From: Prinsepia uniflora
Taxonomy: Eukaryota > Streptophyta > Magnoliopsida > Rosales > Rosaceae
Reading direction: 5' to 3'
NCBI GenBank assembly: GCA_032719365.1
Contig: CM064867.1
Span: 43,859,651 to 43,923,650, forward strand
DNA length: 64,000 nt
Shown here: in pieces, positions 33,901 to 44,949 of the stretch
Layout of the letters: each line of letters begins with the position of its first letter
Position numbering within the stretch: position 1 is the stretch's first letter
The notes under the pieces: model-generated
Databases searched by the model: none
The model's input: the letters and a program-made list of their open reading frames with translations, nothing else
Told to the model about the DNA's origin: nothing
Position numbers and translations under genes: made by a program

Positions 33901-34144
33901 TTTTTTGTAACATGTTTTAGAACTGATTTATTTTCTCCCACTCACACCTTTTGTGTTTTTATTGACCCTCCGGGTCGTGGCGCTTTGATCGAGGCTGATC
34001 GAGAGGCGGAGGTATGAGTGAGTACGTGTGTGGCTATCCCTTGTTTGACAAGTGCTGAGGGTAATTTGGGAACCTCAGTCGACTTGTCAGACGGGAGCAG
34101 GACCGAGCACGGTTGTCAAAGTCCCTCAGCGGACGGTTCTGTCA
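30951..34144 (+). repeat. LTR J, solo, plus-oriented (3194 bp)
   Basis: It starts TATAATGACCCGG (TG decayed to TA) and ends TTCTGTCA. Its U3 matches LTR G, with two modules (31010-31170, 31190-31340). It has a perfect 16-bp palindrome AGTGACAATTGTCACT (31446-31461), a donor-like AAG|GTAAGG (GT at 32123-32124), cassette arms at 32652-32661 and 33937-33947, and six hairpin phrases (33342-33597). The acceptor-like site reads CCTCCGG, so its AG is lost. No primer site follows and the flanks do not form a clean duplication. Confidence 0.82.
33342..33597 (+). repeat. Six hairpin phrases in LTR J with paired changes
   Basis: Three copies of GGGTTTAAAGACCC (33342, 33380, 33418; 38-bp spacing) are followed by three copies of GAGTTTAAAGACTC (33474, 33528, 33581). 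Both form a 4-bp stem around TTAAAG. G-to-A in the left arm is matched by C-to-T in the right, so pairing is kept. Confidence 0.85.
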
Positions 34145-35801
34145 AATCATATAAATCACATGTACGTATAAAACTCGGCTGAAACCCAAGTATCATATAA
34201 AACAGTAAATCTCAAAATACGTGCATACTAACATTTTCCACGAAAATGCCAAATCATATATAACTCATATGCATCTAGTGCATCTAAAACCATGTTCATA
34301 AAACATATAAACATTTATGCATGCATCATATTTATAAATCAAAGTGTCCACTCACAGCTCTTCCGTGTTATGCGCCTGCAATCCGCGCCGTAAGCCACTC
34401 CTAGGAAAATCCACAATATTTGGGATGTCCGGACCTATCCAAATCATACCCAAAGGCTACTATCCATTTATACAAGTCCAAATAAAAAGCCCCTAACTAT
34501 CCCGGAATCGAGAACGCATCCCGAACACGCTTTTCGAGACTAAAAACTTCCAAATGACTTATCAAACGAACTCTGATTGACCTGAAACCAGTACCATTGG
34601 ATTCAGGTCGTCGAAACCTTCTGATAAAAAATTTATTTGACCACGAAATTCATGGCCACGCGCCCTCACGTGCCGGTTAATGTTCAATTAACAAAAAATC
34701 AATGGTCAACACTAACGTCAGTGATCAACGAACAAAGTCAATCCTGACGCCATTGGTCAACGGCCAACGCCAACGCTGACGTCATCGGTCAACAGTCAAA
34801 GTCAAAACTGACGTCATCGTCCTCGCTGGAGAAGTTGACTAGCGCTGCCGTGCGCCGCCGTCTGGTTCACCAGTTGGCGGTTGGAAAATCGCCATTATTG
34901 GCCAGTTTTTCAAATCTCCATAACTCTCTCATTTCTCAATCTAATCCTATGTTCTACATATGGAAATCTGTCTACTCGAGCCAAGGTATCCAAATATGGA
35001 CCCATAATTGAGAGAAAGTACCTGGTTTTGAAGATATGAGATCCCATAGTTTTGGCCAAACTTTGAGTTCATGTTCCAACCACTCCCGTTATCCAAAACC
35101 ATCCATTTTCAATCCTATAGGCTCGTTTCAGCTCCAAGAACATGAATATGGGCTTAGATTTGATCCAAAATGTCAAAACCCAATACCCAAATCCAAAGTC
35201 CCACACTGCTTACGTTTGTCCATGGTTTCCTCCGCCGTCCACGACAACTCTACTATCCTGCCACCGTCTCTTAGTCTCTCTCACATCCTGACTGTCTCTC
35301 CGTGGTCTCAAGCAAGAAGATGGAATGATGAAGATGATGATTTGGGGGTGGGTACGGGGGTTGATGAAGAAAATGAGGAAATAGAGATGATAATGCATGT
35401 GTATGTGATGACCATTAATGGATGGGTGACACTTGTCACTCATCCACTGGTCCAGGCTAAGATATTTTGGTCCCAAATTTCAAATCCCAAAAGTCAACTT
35501 CTCGTAATTCGTGTAACTATGAATAGTTGCTAAAATCGTACTTAACCTGTAACTTTCCCGTACGATGTCCAATTTTGACGTGTTTCTTACCTATGAACGC
35601 GTATCCTCTCGATCTATGTAATAGACCTCGGTCCATATGTATTTGACCTTCTGGGTCAAAAGTCAACATTGTTGCCCTTTCAAGGGGTAAAATTGTAATT
35701 TTACCCCGATTGTCCGATAATCCTCACTTAATCCTGATTTATCCTCGATAATCCATCATTAATCATTAATTAATTCCATAGGTTCGGTACGGGTCGTTAC
35801 A
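34145..35801 (-). repeat. 3' LTR of element E, part 2
   Basis: Continuation of the E LTR after J, ending GGGTCGTTACA at 35801. Together the two parts are about 3034 bp. It holds the second cassette arm GTCCACTCACAG (34346-34357), complementary over 12 bp to the arm at 29786; a palindrome (35421-35444); and one U3 module (35555-35680). A plus-strand open stretch of 165 codons (35036-35533) is antisense to the LTR leader and not gene-like. Confidence 0.85.
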
Positions 35802-35817
35802 ATCTTCCCCCCTTAAA
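35802..35817 (-). other. Polypurine tract of element E
   Basis: The sense strand reads TTTAAGGGGGGAAGAT immediately before the TGTAAC of the 3' LTR. Confidence 0.88.
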
Positions 35818-37610
35818 GAATTTCATCCTCCAAATTCAAATCGACAACAATCCACACCAAAATTACGGAAATCCAATCCTAACTCCAACATCTAACCACA
35901 ATACTCAACAAAAACCAAACGTCACTTGACATCAACCACAATCCAACAGTCAATGCTCAACTCAGCACATACTCTATGAATGTATCAAACAAACTTGTGA
36001 CCAAACTATCACCAGTAATCCCAACTCTCAATCTGAAGTCTCAAGCGAGACATCGACATTCGTCGATCTCACCTGTCACTCATGCAGGTGCACTCAGAAT
36101 CCAATATGAGAATCCTACTCTACCAAGCTGACATTTTATTCAGCATTCAGTCTGGCAATTCTTCTGAGATCCAGGTTGACCATCCTGTTGAGCATCCAAT
36201 TTGATAATCCTGCTCCTACTCAGCATCAGAAGTCCTTTGTCTCTCGTCACTCTCCAACCGTTAATAACAACCACGATGCACCATCGTGTCCAACCAGTAA
36301 CTCACTGCTCCACTGTCTCCGATCTACAGTGACTCGGACCCGCTCTAGAGTGCCATCAGTGTACCTCGTACAATACCTTGTCCTACTCAATGACTAACGA
36401 TGTGATCCTGACTCCCGTCGAGTCCAAAATTTTTATCTCACTCATCCTCTCGATATACTCAGGATGTATCTAGACCTCATCGAACACTTGTTCTAGCTGA
36501 GACAATCACAACATAATCATTAGGGTTCTTCTGGCCCATCATGGCCTTGAGCTCTATGCCCACACAATCATTGAACCCTCTCAAGTCACTCTGCACTAGC
36601 ACAAAGTATTCGATGTCCGGTCCTCTTACTCAACGTACAATCAATAGAGGACCCCGTCTGATTATCATACGATGTCCATCTTGGCATTAATTTGATGATC
36701 GTACTCCATCGATCTGATTGCTCAACACTCAGCAATCTCGTTGTCAACCGTGCACCACTCACAGGTGCACCCACATCATATCAATCATATCGACACTATT
36801 CATAAGCCTGCTCAAGGACTGCACTTACACAACGTCCGAGCTACGTACCAATATCCATAATCAATCCACACGCCACCACAATTTCGGATCTGATCCGTCT
36901 ATCATCTGGTTGACATGCTAATCATAATCCAACACTAGAACCTATCTATCTGATCTCTGATTTGGATAGACCATACACTATACTTACGTCCTCTCTGAGT
37001 CCTCTTGGTCACCCGACCGATTCCCAAGACACTCCTAGACCAACCAAATTACGTCTACTAAGACGTACCAATCCAAACTAACCCCCATCTTGACGATGCA
37101 AAGCGTTGGATCACAACTTTAGGATCCATGGTTATCTACCACCAACACAATATCTCCAACCACAAAATAGAGATAACGAGCCTGCACACATCCTACTTGA
37201 GACATCGACTTCTAGACTCATCTTTTCTCGAATGTTACTCAATGTATCCTCATCATCTGTCAATTAGCTCCAGCCGTCTCCTCTATCTCGATCGTGAGTT
37301 CCATTCCCTTGGAGCACCAACCCATAGGGCTCCGTGATCTCTAATATCCTGCACATCTCTAGGGGAGATACCGAATCCAACTCACATGCACAAGCACCAT
37401 GGTGGTAAGATTCCCATTAACGTTCGGAATAACCAACCTAGAGCAGTAATCAAAATTTTTCTCACTCAATTATCATCTCATACCACATTGACTCCCTTTC
37501 GAGTCAATTCCTTAATCGTCATCATTGGGCGACACCATTCCCAACTCTCTGTCGACCACAACCAGCCTGATCCTTACTAATCTATAGCCAATTCGATCCT
37601 CTTGACCACT

Positions 37611-37615
37611 GCAAT
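37611..37615. other. Target site duplication GCAAT, left copy
   Basis: It is repeated exactly at 39373-39377, on the far side of the foreign solo LTR. Confidence 0.88.
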
Positions 37616-38428
37616 TGATAGGTCTTTAATTAACCACTATTTTATATTATTTTATACCCTTTATACTTAACTTTTAATATTAAAATACTAAAAAATTGGA
37701 GAAAATAATATATTTTATGTATTTTTGTAGAAATAAATAAATCTTGGAATTTTGAAAATTTTGGCAAAAGAATCATCCCAATCAGAGTTTTAACGAAGAA
37801 GATATGACTGAAATAAGGGAGGCCACCGAAAATCTCTTGGAATTTCGGTGGGAAGCTAATGTGTCCATTTATTTGCAATCCCATAGTAAAGCAATAAGCC
37901 CAAGATTTTTTCGCAGCCCAATCCAAGTCACCCAGGTGCCCAGCCTACGTCAAAGTCCAGCCCAGGTCGAATGCCTAATCCAGCCTATTTTGCCTCTGCA
38001 ACCCAAAACCAGTGGCCTGAAAATTCAGTCCACGCCTAGCGACGAGTCCAGCCCAGCACGCGGCCCAATTCATAACAGCGTCAGCCCAAGACTCGCACCA
38101 ACAGCAACCCGCTGAATTCCCATTCTCCAGTAAAATCTCTACGCCTATCAGCGCCCATCACGTTTGCTCGCCCACGTCCACCTGCAACTCTCCACCGACA
38201 CCCACCTACTCCTGCCAGTCACCTACCATGGAGCCATGCCCTGATCTACTAGCTACCGCCTGCTGAAATCCAGACCAGCCATGACCTTCCAACATCTTCA
38301 CTTTTGCACTATTTTCCTGCAAATTCCAGCCCCAAACCATCCCTAATATCATCATTAATCATCATTGTTCATCATTTCATTTTATATTTTATTTTTATAT
38401 TTTATTATTTGAATTTTGGCACTCCCTC

Positions 38429-38436
38429 TATAAATA
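38429..38436 (+). promoter_or_regulatory. TATA box of the foreign LTR
   Basis: CTCTATAAATAGGG is a textbook plant TATA context, about 814 bases into the LTR. It predicts U3 of about 0.84 kb and transcription near 38460. Confidence 0.72.
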
Positions 38437-38722
38437 GGGAGGTCATTTCATTTGTTTGGGGTCCCCAATTTTGTCCCCAATTGTCCCCATTTCTTTCTAT
38501 TTTTTCTTTATTTTTGGGACCATTTGTAAGTTCTTTTAATTTTATTCTTACGTTTTTCTTTTAATTTTTGTTCTTAGATTTTTCTTGTAACTTCTTTGAC
38601 TTCTCTTTTAGATACAATTTTATGCCTTCTAAATGTTTGAGAATATGAATACAATCTCCATGTGTTTCACTTTGTAAATTTCATTTATTTCATAAGTTTT
38701 AGTGCTTCATACTTCAATATAA

Positions 38723-38804
38723 TGCTAAGTGTCGGCTGTTGTTGGTGCACTTAGCATTTGATTAAAGAGATTTTAATGTCGGCCGCTGTCAGTGCATTTA
38801 ATCA
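38723..38804 (+). other. Two hairpins with a shared loop word in the foreign LTR
   Basis: TGCTAAGTG (38723-38731) pairs with CACTTAGCA (38748-38756), and TGATTAAA (38759-38766) pairs with TTTAATCA (38797-38804). Both loops contain TGTCGGC followed by a GTGCA or similar word. They fall in the predicted transcribed part. Confidence 0.6.
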
Positions 38805-41367
38805 CAAACTTAAGGTGAATCATATTGTAAGTGTTTGACGCATATTGATGTTTGACACACATTAATGGTTGATGCATTTATAATAATGAAAAACGTATGC
38901 ATGTACTTAAGATGATGAAGGTATAATTTCGTGATTGGTTCAATATGAGCAAAATGTAAAATGTTGGTAAAAATTGTGTTTGAAACAAGTCTATTTTAGG
39001 AGTAGTTTAATTATTGTTATTTTTAATTTTATTATATTTCTTAGTTAGTGTTAAAATGTAGTTTAGATTACACTTTGTTCAAACACACATCACCCCCCCC
39101 CCTCCCTTTAATTGTTTGATTCTGTATTTTTTGATTATTTTATTATTTTATTCATTAATTCATTCTTTTATTATTTCATTTATTTATTCAATTATTCTTT
39201 CATTCATTAATTTATTCATTATTTTCTTTCACTAACATATTATCAATGTTCCTTAATTTCTCCAGTTAAGAATGATCCATATTTACCAATACTACATCTA
39301 CACAAAAAGGGTTTCAATTGCATAATACTTAAATTACGTGTTCTAATTAAATACGTAGTTTGAGCGTTACCAGCAATCCACAATTGTCTCGTTCCATAAC
39401 CATCCACATGCATCTCGATCCTCAACCACAACAATCCACATCTATCTCAATCTTCTCAATCCTCAATCACCGAGGCCCTCGGTGGATCCACACTAGTTCT
39501 CTCAGCCAACATCAAATGACCTATACCACTAACCGGGTTCATCCAAATATGGTGCTCACTCATCATGTCAGGTGACACCAAACACCGTCTGCTCTTCAAG
39601 TCATTCAAATTTGGTTCACTGCCTGAGTGTCAAGCTCTTACACCCTCTTTGAACCTGAGAGAAATTACAACCATGTTGCAAACATGACTTCTATGTATGC
39701 TTCCACCAGTAACCTCTGTTAATAGCTACTATAGTACTCTTCCCACGATCGTATCACTCCTCCAATCAGTTTGACTTTTACGAGCTTATATACCCCCGAG
39801 TGATGAGAAGTTTACTAAGAACTTCCACAATAAAGAACTTCCACAATAAGGAGTACTAGGTCCGCACGATTTCCTCATTTAGTTGTCTCGTCATTACTAA
39901 CTCTCGAAGTTCCATCGAACTTCGACAAGAAATGAAGTTCCATCAAACTTCAACAAGAAACGTTGATTTCTCATCAGTGACATTCTAAGTCAACTGAATC
40001 CCAATTCCACTAAGTCATGTGCCTGAGTACTCTAGCTGAAGGACTTCACAACAAGTTCTGTATGTTCTGAAACCAATCTGTCTTAGGGTTAACACCTTAT
40101 CTATCTTTTATCTCACCAATAGGTTATTCCAGGTGGTTCCATCACCATACTAGCCTGAGTAGTAGTTGCACGACCAACTCTATGGAATCAACCCCTACTG
40201 CACACAACACTTGTACAATTCGTCCAAAGATAATTAGGGTACCTGTCACCAATCCAGGCATACCCCGTGCCTCTAGTAAACCAAGCATACCCCCTGTTCG
40301 GTTGGATAATGAAATCTTACTGATCCACTTGGGATCTTCTCTATCTTGCTTAACAACCATGGCAATGGTAATCACATCCTCTCAATGCCTTTGGTATCCC
40401 CCGAAATCATCCGACCACTGCTGACATTCTGTGTACTCATTTCGTTCGTTTTTGGATTCCATCCAACTTTCCTCAATCATCTCCACTAAGATAGTGTGAC
40501 ATCTCTACCTAATCACCACGGACCAAGGCTTACCGTCTCTACCGTCGTCGCATATAGTGATAACCGGGCTAAACCCCAAACCTCTGCTCATACGAAGCAA
40601 CAATCACATACCTATGCACGAAATGCAGGAACCTCACCTCTCGAGGACTTGATACGACAGACGAATCCTCATCTTCTCAGTCGTCACTAGAACATGAGCA
40701 TAGTAAGATAAGGTCACAACCATCTACTCCTACTGAACATTCGTCAAATTTCCTGGTCATGTCGGAGGAACTCCACCTCTCGAGATAAACTCCACCTCTC
40801 GAGATACACTCCACCTCTCGAGATAAACTCTATCTCTCTCGTATCTCGACAAGACTAAGGCGAAAATAACATAAGTACATTCCTCGAACGTCGCCCAAAT
40901 CTCACTAATCTCATCCACGTCCGTCGATAGATATGTCTACCACGAACCTCATGCAGAACAATCCATGAAAACTCCGTTATTGGTACCAACCGCTCATAAC
41001 AACGACCCATCACTCACTCGGGCGACAACCCATCACTCACTCGGGCGACAACCCATTACCGGTAACATCCACTCAAAGTGTAAGATCCAATAATTGATCC
41101 ACTCAAATAGATAACCCTTGTTTCAGACCAATTATCAGTCACAACTCGGAAAGATCACCACATTCAACCCTCCTCGGGGTTTATTCGGCCCTAATCGGGG
41201 TCAAACTTCACTGAAACACGGCATATAGTGCCACATAGAACCTATTTGAGGTTCATTCCCATTAATACTTTCATATTCATACCTTCATTATCAGGTTGAC
41301 GATGGGATGTTTTCATCGTAAAGACATCACATCCGACACATGCGCAACACCACACAAGCAACCTAGT

Positions 41368-41379
41368 GCTCTGATACCA
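41368..41379 (-). other. Primer binding site of element E
   Basis: The minus strand reads TGGTATCAGAGC, still perfect despite heavy decay elsewhere. It is followed by the LTR edge at 41383. Confidence 0.93.
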
Positions 41380-41382
41380 AGC

Positions 41383-42071
41383 TAACAGGACCCATCCCAA
41401 TCCCCTTGGATTATCGTAGGATGTGCCCTACTCCCGTCGGACACCTCATGCTCCACCAGGGATAAAACCGTAATCTGATCGGGGTAACCAGAGTGTGTAG
41501 TGACTTGTGGAGTGCACAACGGCATGTGATGTCTCGGTCTCTGCTACAGCCAGCATCTGCGATCGACTTGAAGGTTATCAAAAACCATAAAAAACTGTGA
41601 GTGGACAAAAAGAACAGTTTATAAAATCATTTATATAAAAAGACATTTGTACCTTTCACTTAAAAAGCATGCATGCATGAGAAAACAAGTATTTCAAATA
41701 CTTTCTTAAAAGAAAATCATATTCCCTTTCAAATCAAAACATGTTGAAAACATGGCTCAATCAAGCCATTCCCTCAATAGGGTTTCAGCCCCAAAACCAA
41801 ATCACGTGGGTCTCAGCCCAAATCTGATATACGTGGGTCTCAGCCCAAATCAAATCTCATAAAAGCATCTTCAAAGAGGCTCTGCCCGAATCATAGACTC
41901 AAATTCGGAGTCTCATGAAAATATAATCACCAATCTTCTTTATCCATTATCCAGCATCTCACTAGTCACGATATCAGCGCTACGCATGCGACTCGGGATT
42001 ACACATCTGAATATACACCAAGCTTGGAACCCGTGGCTCGACGTCTAGGTGCTCTAACTCAAGATCACACA
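41383..42071 (-). repeat. 5' LTR of element E, part 1
   Basis: It begins TAACAGGACCC (TG decayed to TA) and matches 29574-30288. The cassette arm GTGAGTGGAC is near 41598. It is interrupted after ACACA at 42071 by a plus-oriented LTR and resumes at 44950. Confidence 0.85.
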
Positions 42072-44949
42072 TGTAATGACCCGTCCCGAATTTCAGAATT
42101 AGTTTAGTAATTAATTGACGATTAGCGTGGCTAATCGGGGATAGTCATGGAATTGTGGACGGACGGTGTGAAATGACCATTTTACCCCTAGAAATCAACA
42201 AAAAGTTAACTTTTGACCCGGGTGGTCAAATCGACTTTGACCGATGACGTGACGTAGATCCGGACGTTACGAGTTCGTAGACAGGCGGTACGTCGAAATT
42301 GAACGTTCGACGGGAAAGTTACGGGTCTAGGAAGTTTTATGGCACTATTCATGCGAACTGAGAAAGGACGACACATGACATGATTGAATTAGGAAACATT
42401 TGGGGAGGACCCACTAGATGAGTGACATGCGTCACCGATATGATTTGCTCAGAACCCAATATTTTGGGTTTATCTTAATCTTCATCAGTCATCTTCATCT
42501 CTCCTCTTTGTGTCTCCCAAACCTCGTGAAACCCATAACCCGTGAACACCCAAACCCCAAACCCATACCAAACCCCCTAAATCGTCATCCTTTGGTTGTG
42601 ACCTATGAATGAAAACAAAAGGGGACGTCGAGATCATCATGGTGGTGGCCACGACGGAGAAACGACGGTGAGGTAAGGCAAAACTCAAAAATCCAGTTTT
42701 AAGTTCAAAAATGGTGAGTTTGGTTTTTGTGGGTATTGATCGTTTCAATGGTTTGGGCGAGGTTCTGTGGGATCATACGAACTCAGGGGGCTTGGAATAG
42801 CAGCCAACAGTGGCCGGAATCGGTGGCAGTTTGAGGTTGCAGGGGATGAGTATTGTTCATGGTACGAACATGTATGATCCTATCTCGATTTCTTAGTTTG
42901 GATAAGGTAGGGTAGGCCAGGACGATCACGTAAGAAGAAATCCCATTGAAATTGGTTAAGAAATGAAGAAACAGTGGCTAGGTCGGGTCCTCGGGTCTGC
43001 TCGACCCGGATTGCAGACCCGGACGGAGGTTGAAGATGATGATGACGTCAGAGAGTGACAACATCATCTGACAACTGTTAGAGAAGGACCAATGGGGGCT
43101 TGACACATGTCACATTTCAGTGTCTAGTTAGCACTGACATGTCACTGATGTGGCCCAATCTCGGGTTGCCACATGTCACTGACATGTTAGTGGCGTGGAC
43201 CAATGGCACGCTGCACGTGGCACTGTCAGAGTTGCCAGTGCTGATGTCAACGATGATCTCAACCGTTGACTACTGATGTAGCGTTGACTTTGCTGACGTC
43301 AGTAGCATTCACTTTTTTGCGGGGTTGACTGTGCGTTGACCACGCGAGTGGGGGCGCATGAGCGTGAATTTCAAGGTGGGACCAATGTCACTCGAAGGAT
43401 TTCGACTATTCGGATCCAACAGCCGTGGTTTTGGGTCGATCGAAGATCGTTAGGTTGGCCAAATCAAGGTTTTCACCTCGGGAATGTGTCCGGGACACGT
43501 TAACTTTTTCCAGAGTTTTGGGATTTTATCTTATAGACTTTTATAGTTGATTAATGACCTTCGGGTATGATTTGGACATGTCTGGAAGTTCCAGAGATGG
43601 TGGATTAGCCTCATAGAGGCTTCTGGCACTCGTATCAAGGAAGTAGCTAGGACGGTCTGTGAGTGGACATTTGTTTTCTAAATATGATGCATGCATAACT
43701 GTTTTATAGGCTTTATATATGTGATTTCTATGAATATGATTGTGGTATTTAGTATTTACGTATTTGCACGTAATTCAATTTTTATGGTTTTATACTCTAT
43801 TTATACGTGCATGTGTTCAATAATGGTTGGGATTTGGAAATATGAAATTGGGCATGAGACCCGTTTGATTTGGAAACTATCGGACTTGGAGTCCATTTGA
43901 ATTAATGAGATATCGAGCTGGAGGCCCAGTTGGTTTACGATATCGGGCTTGAGGCACTATTGGTTATGATCTCGGGCATGAGTCCCAATTGTGGTTTAAA
44001 AATTTGATTTCTGGTTCAAAAACCCTAAATGGATTTGGATTTATGGATTTATGATGGTTTTATGGAAATTCCGAGCATGGCCCCTTTGAGATATTTTGAA
44101 AGGTTTTTATAAAATGTTTTCCATATACCATCCTTATACGAGGATATGTGGATGGTCTCCTCCAGATGTCTGGGACACTGGGAATGTCACGGCGTATTAT
44201 CTGCAAGGGGTCATTGCATAGAGGGACCAGACCGTATAGTGACTAAGGAGCATAATTGCTATGATTCGACATCTGGGACGTCAAATATACGCGATGTCAG
44301 AGATTGACCCGGAGTGACCCCGGGCAGCACGCGTTGCTTAAGTCGTAAGATGACATTTGGGATGTCATGCGTCTGGGACACTAGGCATCTGGGATGCCGA
44401 GGATTAGTATTTGGTAAACATGATTTATTGGATTTATGAATAGTATTTATGTATATGGATTTGGACAGTGGCCCATTTAATTGGATTTACGGTTTTAGGC
44501 TGAGTTCCCACACTTGGATGATTTTACGGTTTTGGGTTAAGACCCTAATTATTTGAAGAAGGAAATGAATTTTGTTTTATAAAACGATTTTACTATATTT
44601 AACTTAACTAGTTTTCGTATGCATTCATAGGTTTAAGTGAAGAGCATAACTGTCTTTTCGTGAAATGTGTTTTATTAAATTATTTATTTTTTTCTACTCT
44701 CTTTTATGGTTTTTAATACCCTTCAGGTTGATCGCGGTGCGGGCTGTAATGATGATCGAGACATCACACTCTGCCACTGATCCCAGTGCGCTTTAGAAGC
44801 CCAAATGGGCTGTTGTTTCAAGTTATCCCTTGTTTGGCCTTCGTGTTACACGTTGGTTAGACGGGTGTCTAGCCTTCGTGTTACACGTGGGTTAGACGAG
44901 AGTATGGCACACCCCTTGTAATCCTGGGGGATTGGGATGGGTCGTGTCA
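42072..44949 (+). repeat. Plus-oriented LTR in element E, with target duplication ACACA (2878 bp)
   Basis: It runs from TGTAATGACCCG to GGGTCGTGTCA, with ACACA on both sides (42067-42071, 44950-44954). It has one U3 module (42190-42330), a decayed palindrome (42413-42436), donor-like GAG|GTAAGG (GT at 42674-42675), a palindrome array (43030-43310), left cassette arm CTGTGAGTGGAC (43657-43668; right arm decayed near 44695), hairpin phrases (43849-43995 and 44270-44400) and CCCTTCAG|GTTG with AG at 44725-44726. By its flanks it is a solo LTR, but its 3' third is tandemly duplicated to the right. Confidence 0.87.

Larger units (their letters stand above)
37616..39372 (+). repeat. Foreign solo LTR in element E (1757 bp, family not identified)
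   Basis: TGATAGG...TTACCA termini with a perfect GCAAT duplication and no primer site, polypurine tract or coding frame between them, so a solo LTR (or a non-coding element) of another family. A TATA box (38429-38436) puts it in plus orientation. A T-rich transcribed part follows, with two hairpins and a run of 10-11 C residues near 39090. It lacks every motif shared by the other LTRs. I do not recognise the lineage; Copia and other Ty3/gypsy families both fit. Confidence 0.8.
35802..41382 (-). pseudogene. Element E internal region: decayed gag-pol, split by a foreign LTR
   Basis: Without the 1.76-kb insertion it is about 3.8 kb, shorter than the ~4.6 kb of A and B, so it carries deletions. 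Two points anchor it. At 37510-37474 the minus strand reads LTRKGVNVV, stop, DD, matching LTRKGVKFVWDD of A with W changed to a stop. At about 40290-40180 it reads ARGMPGLVTGTLIIFG and VLCAVGVDS, matching the start of the protease in A. Elsewhere the frame is lost; gag (about 40300-41270) and integrase (35850-37000) could not be traced. It is much older than A and B. Confidence 0.75.

Noticed and set aside
30951..34144. Target duplication around LTR J
   Set aside because: TGATA on the left and AATCA on the right do not match, so I report no duplication for J.
35036..35533. 165-codon plus-strand open frame
   Set aside because: It is antisense to the leader of the minus-oriented LTR of E and shows no domain. 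Similar leader regions of other LTRs do not keep it open.
38280..38640. Host gene promoter and 5' UTR around the TATA box at 38429
   Set aside because: The box lies within a 1757-bp unit bounded by TG...CA and an exact 5-bp duplication, and no coding region follows.
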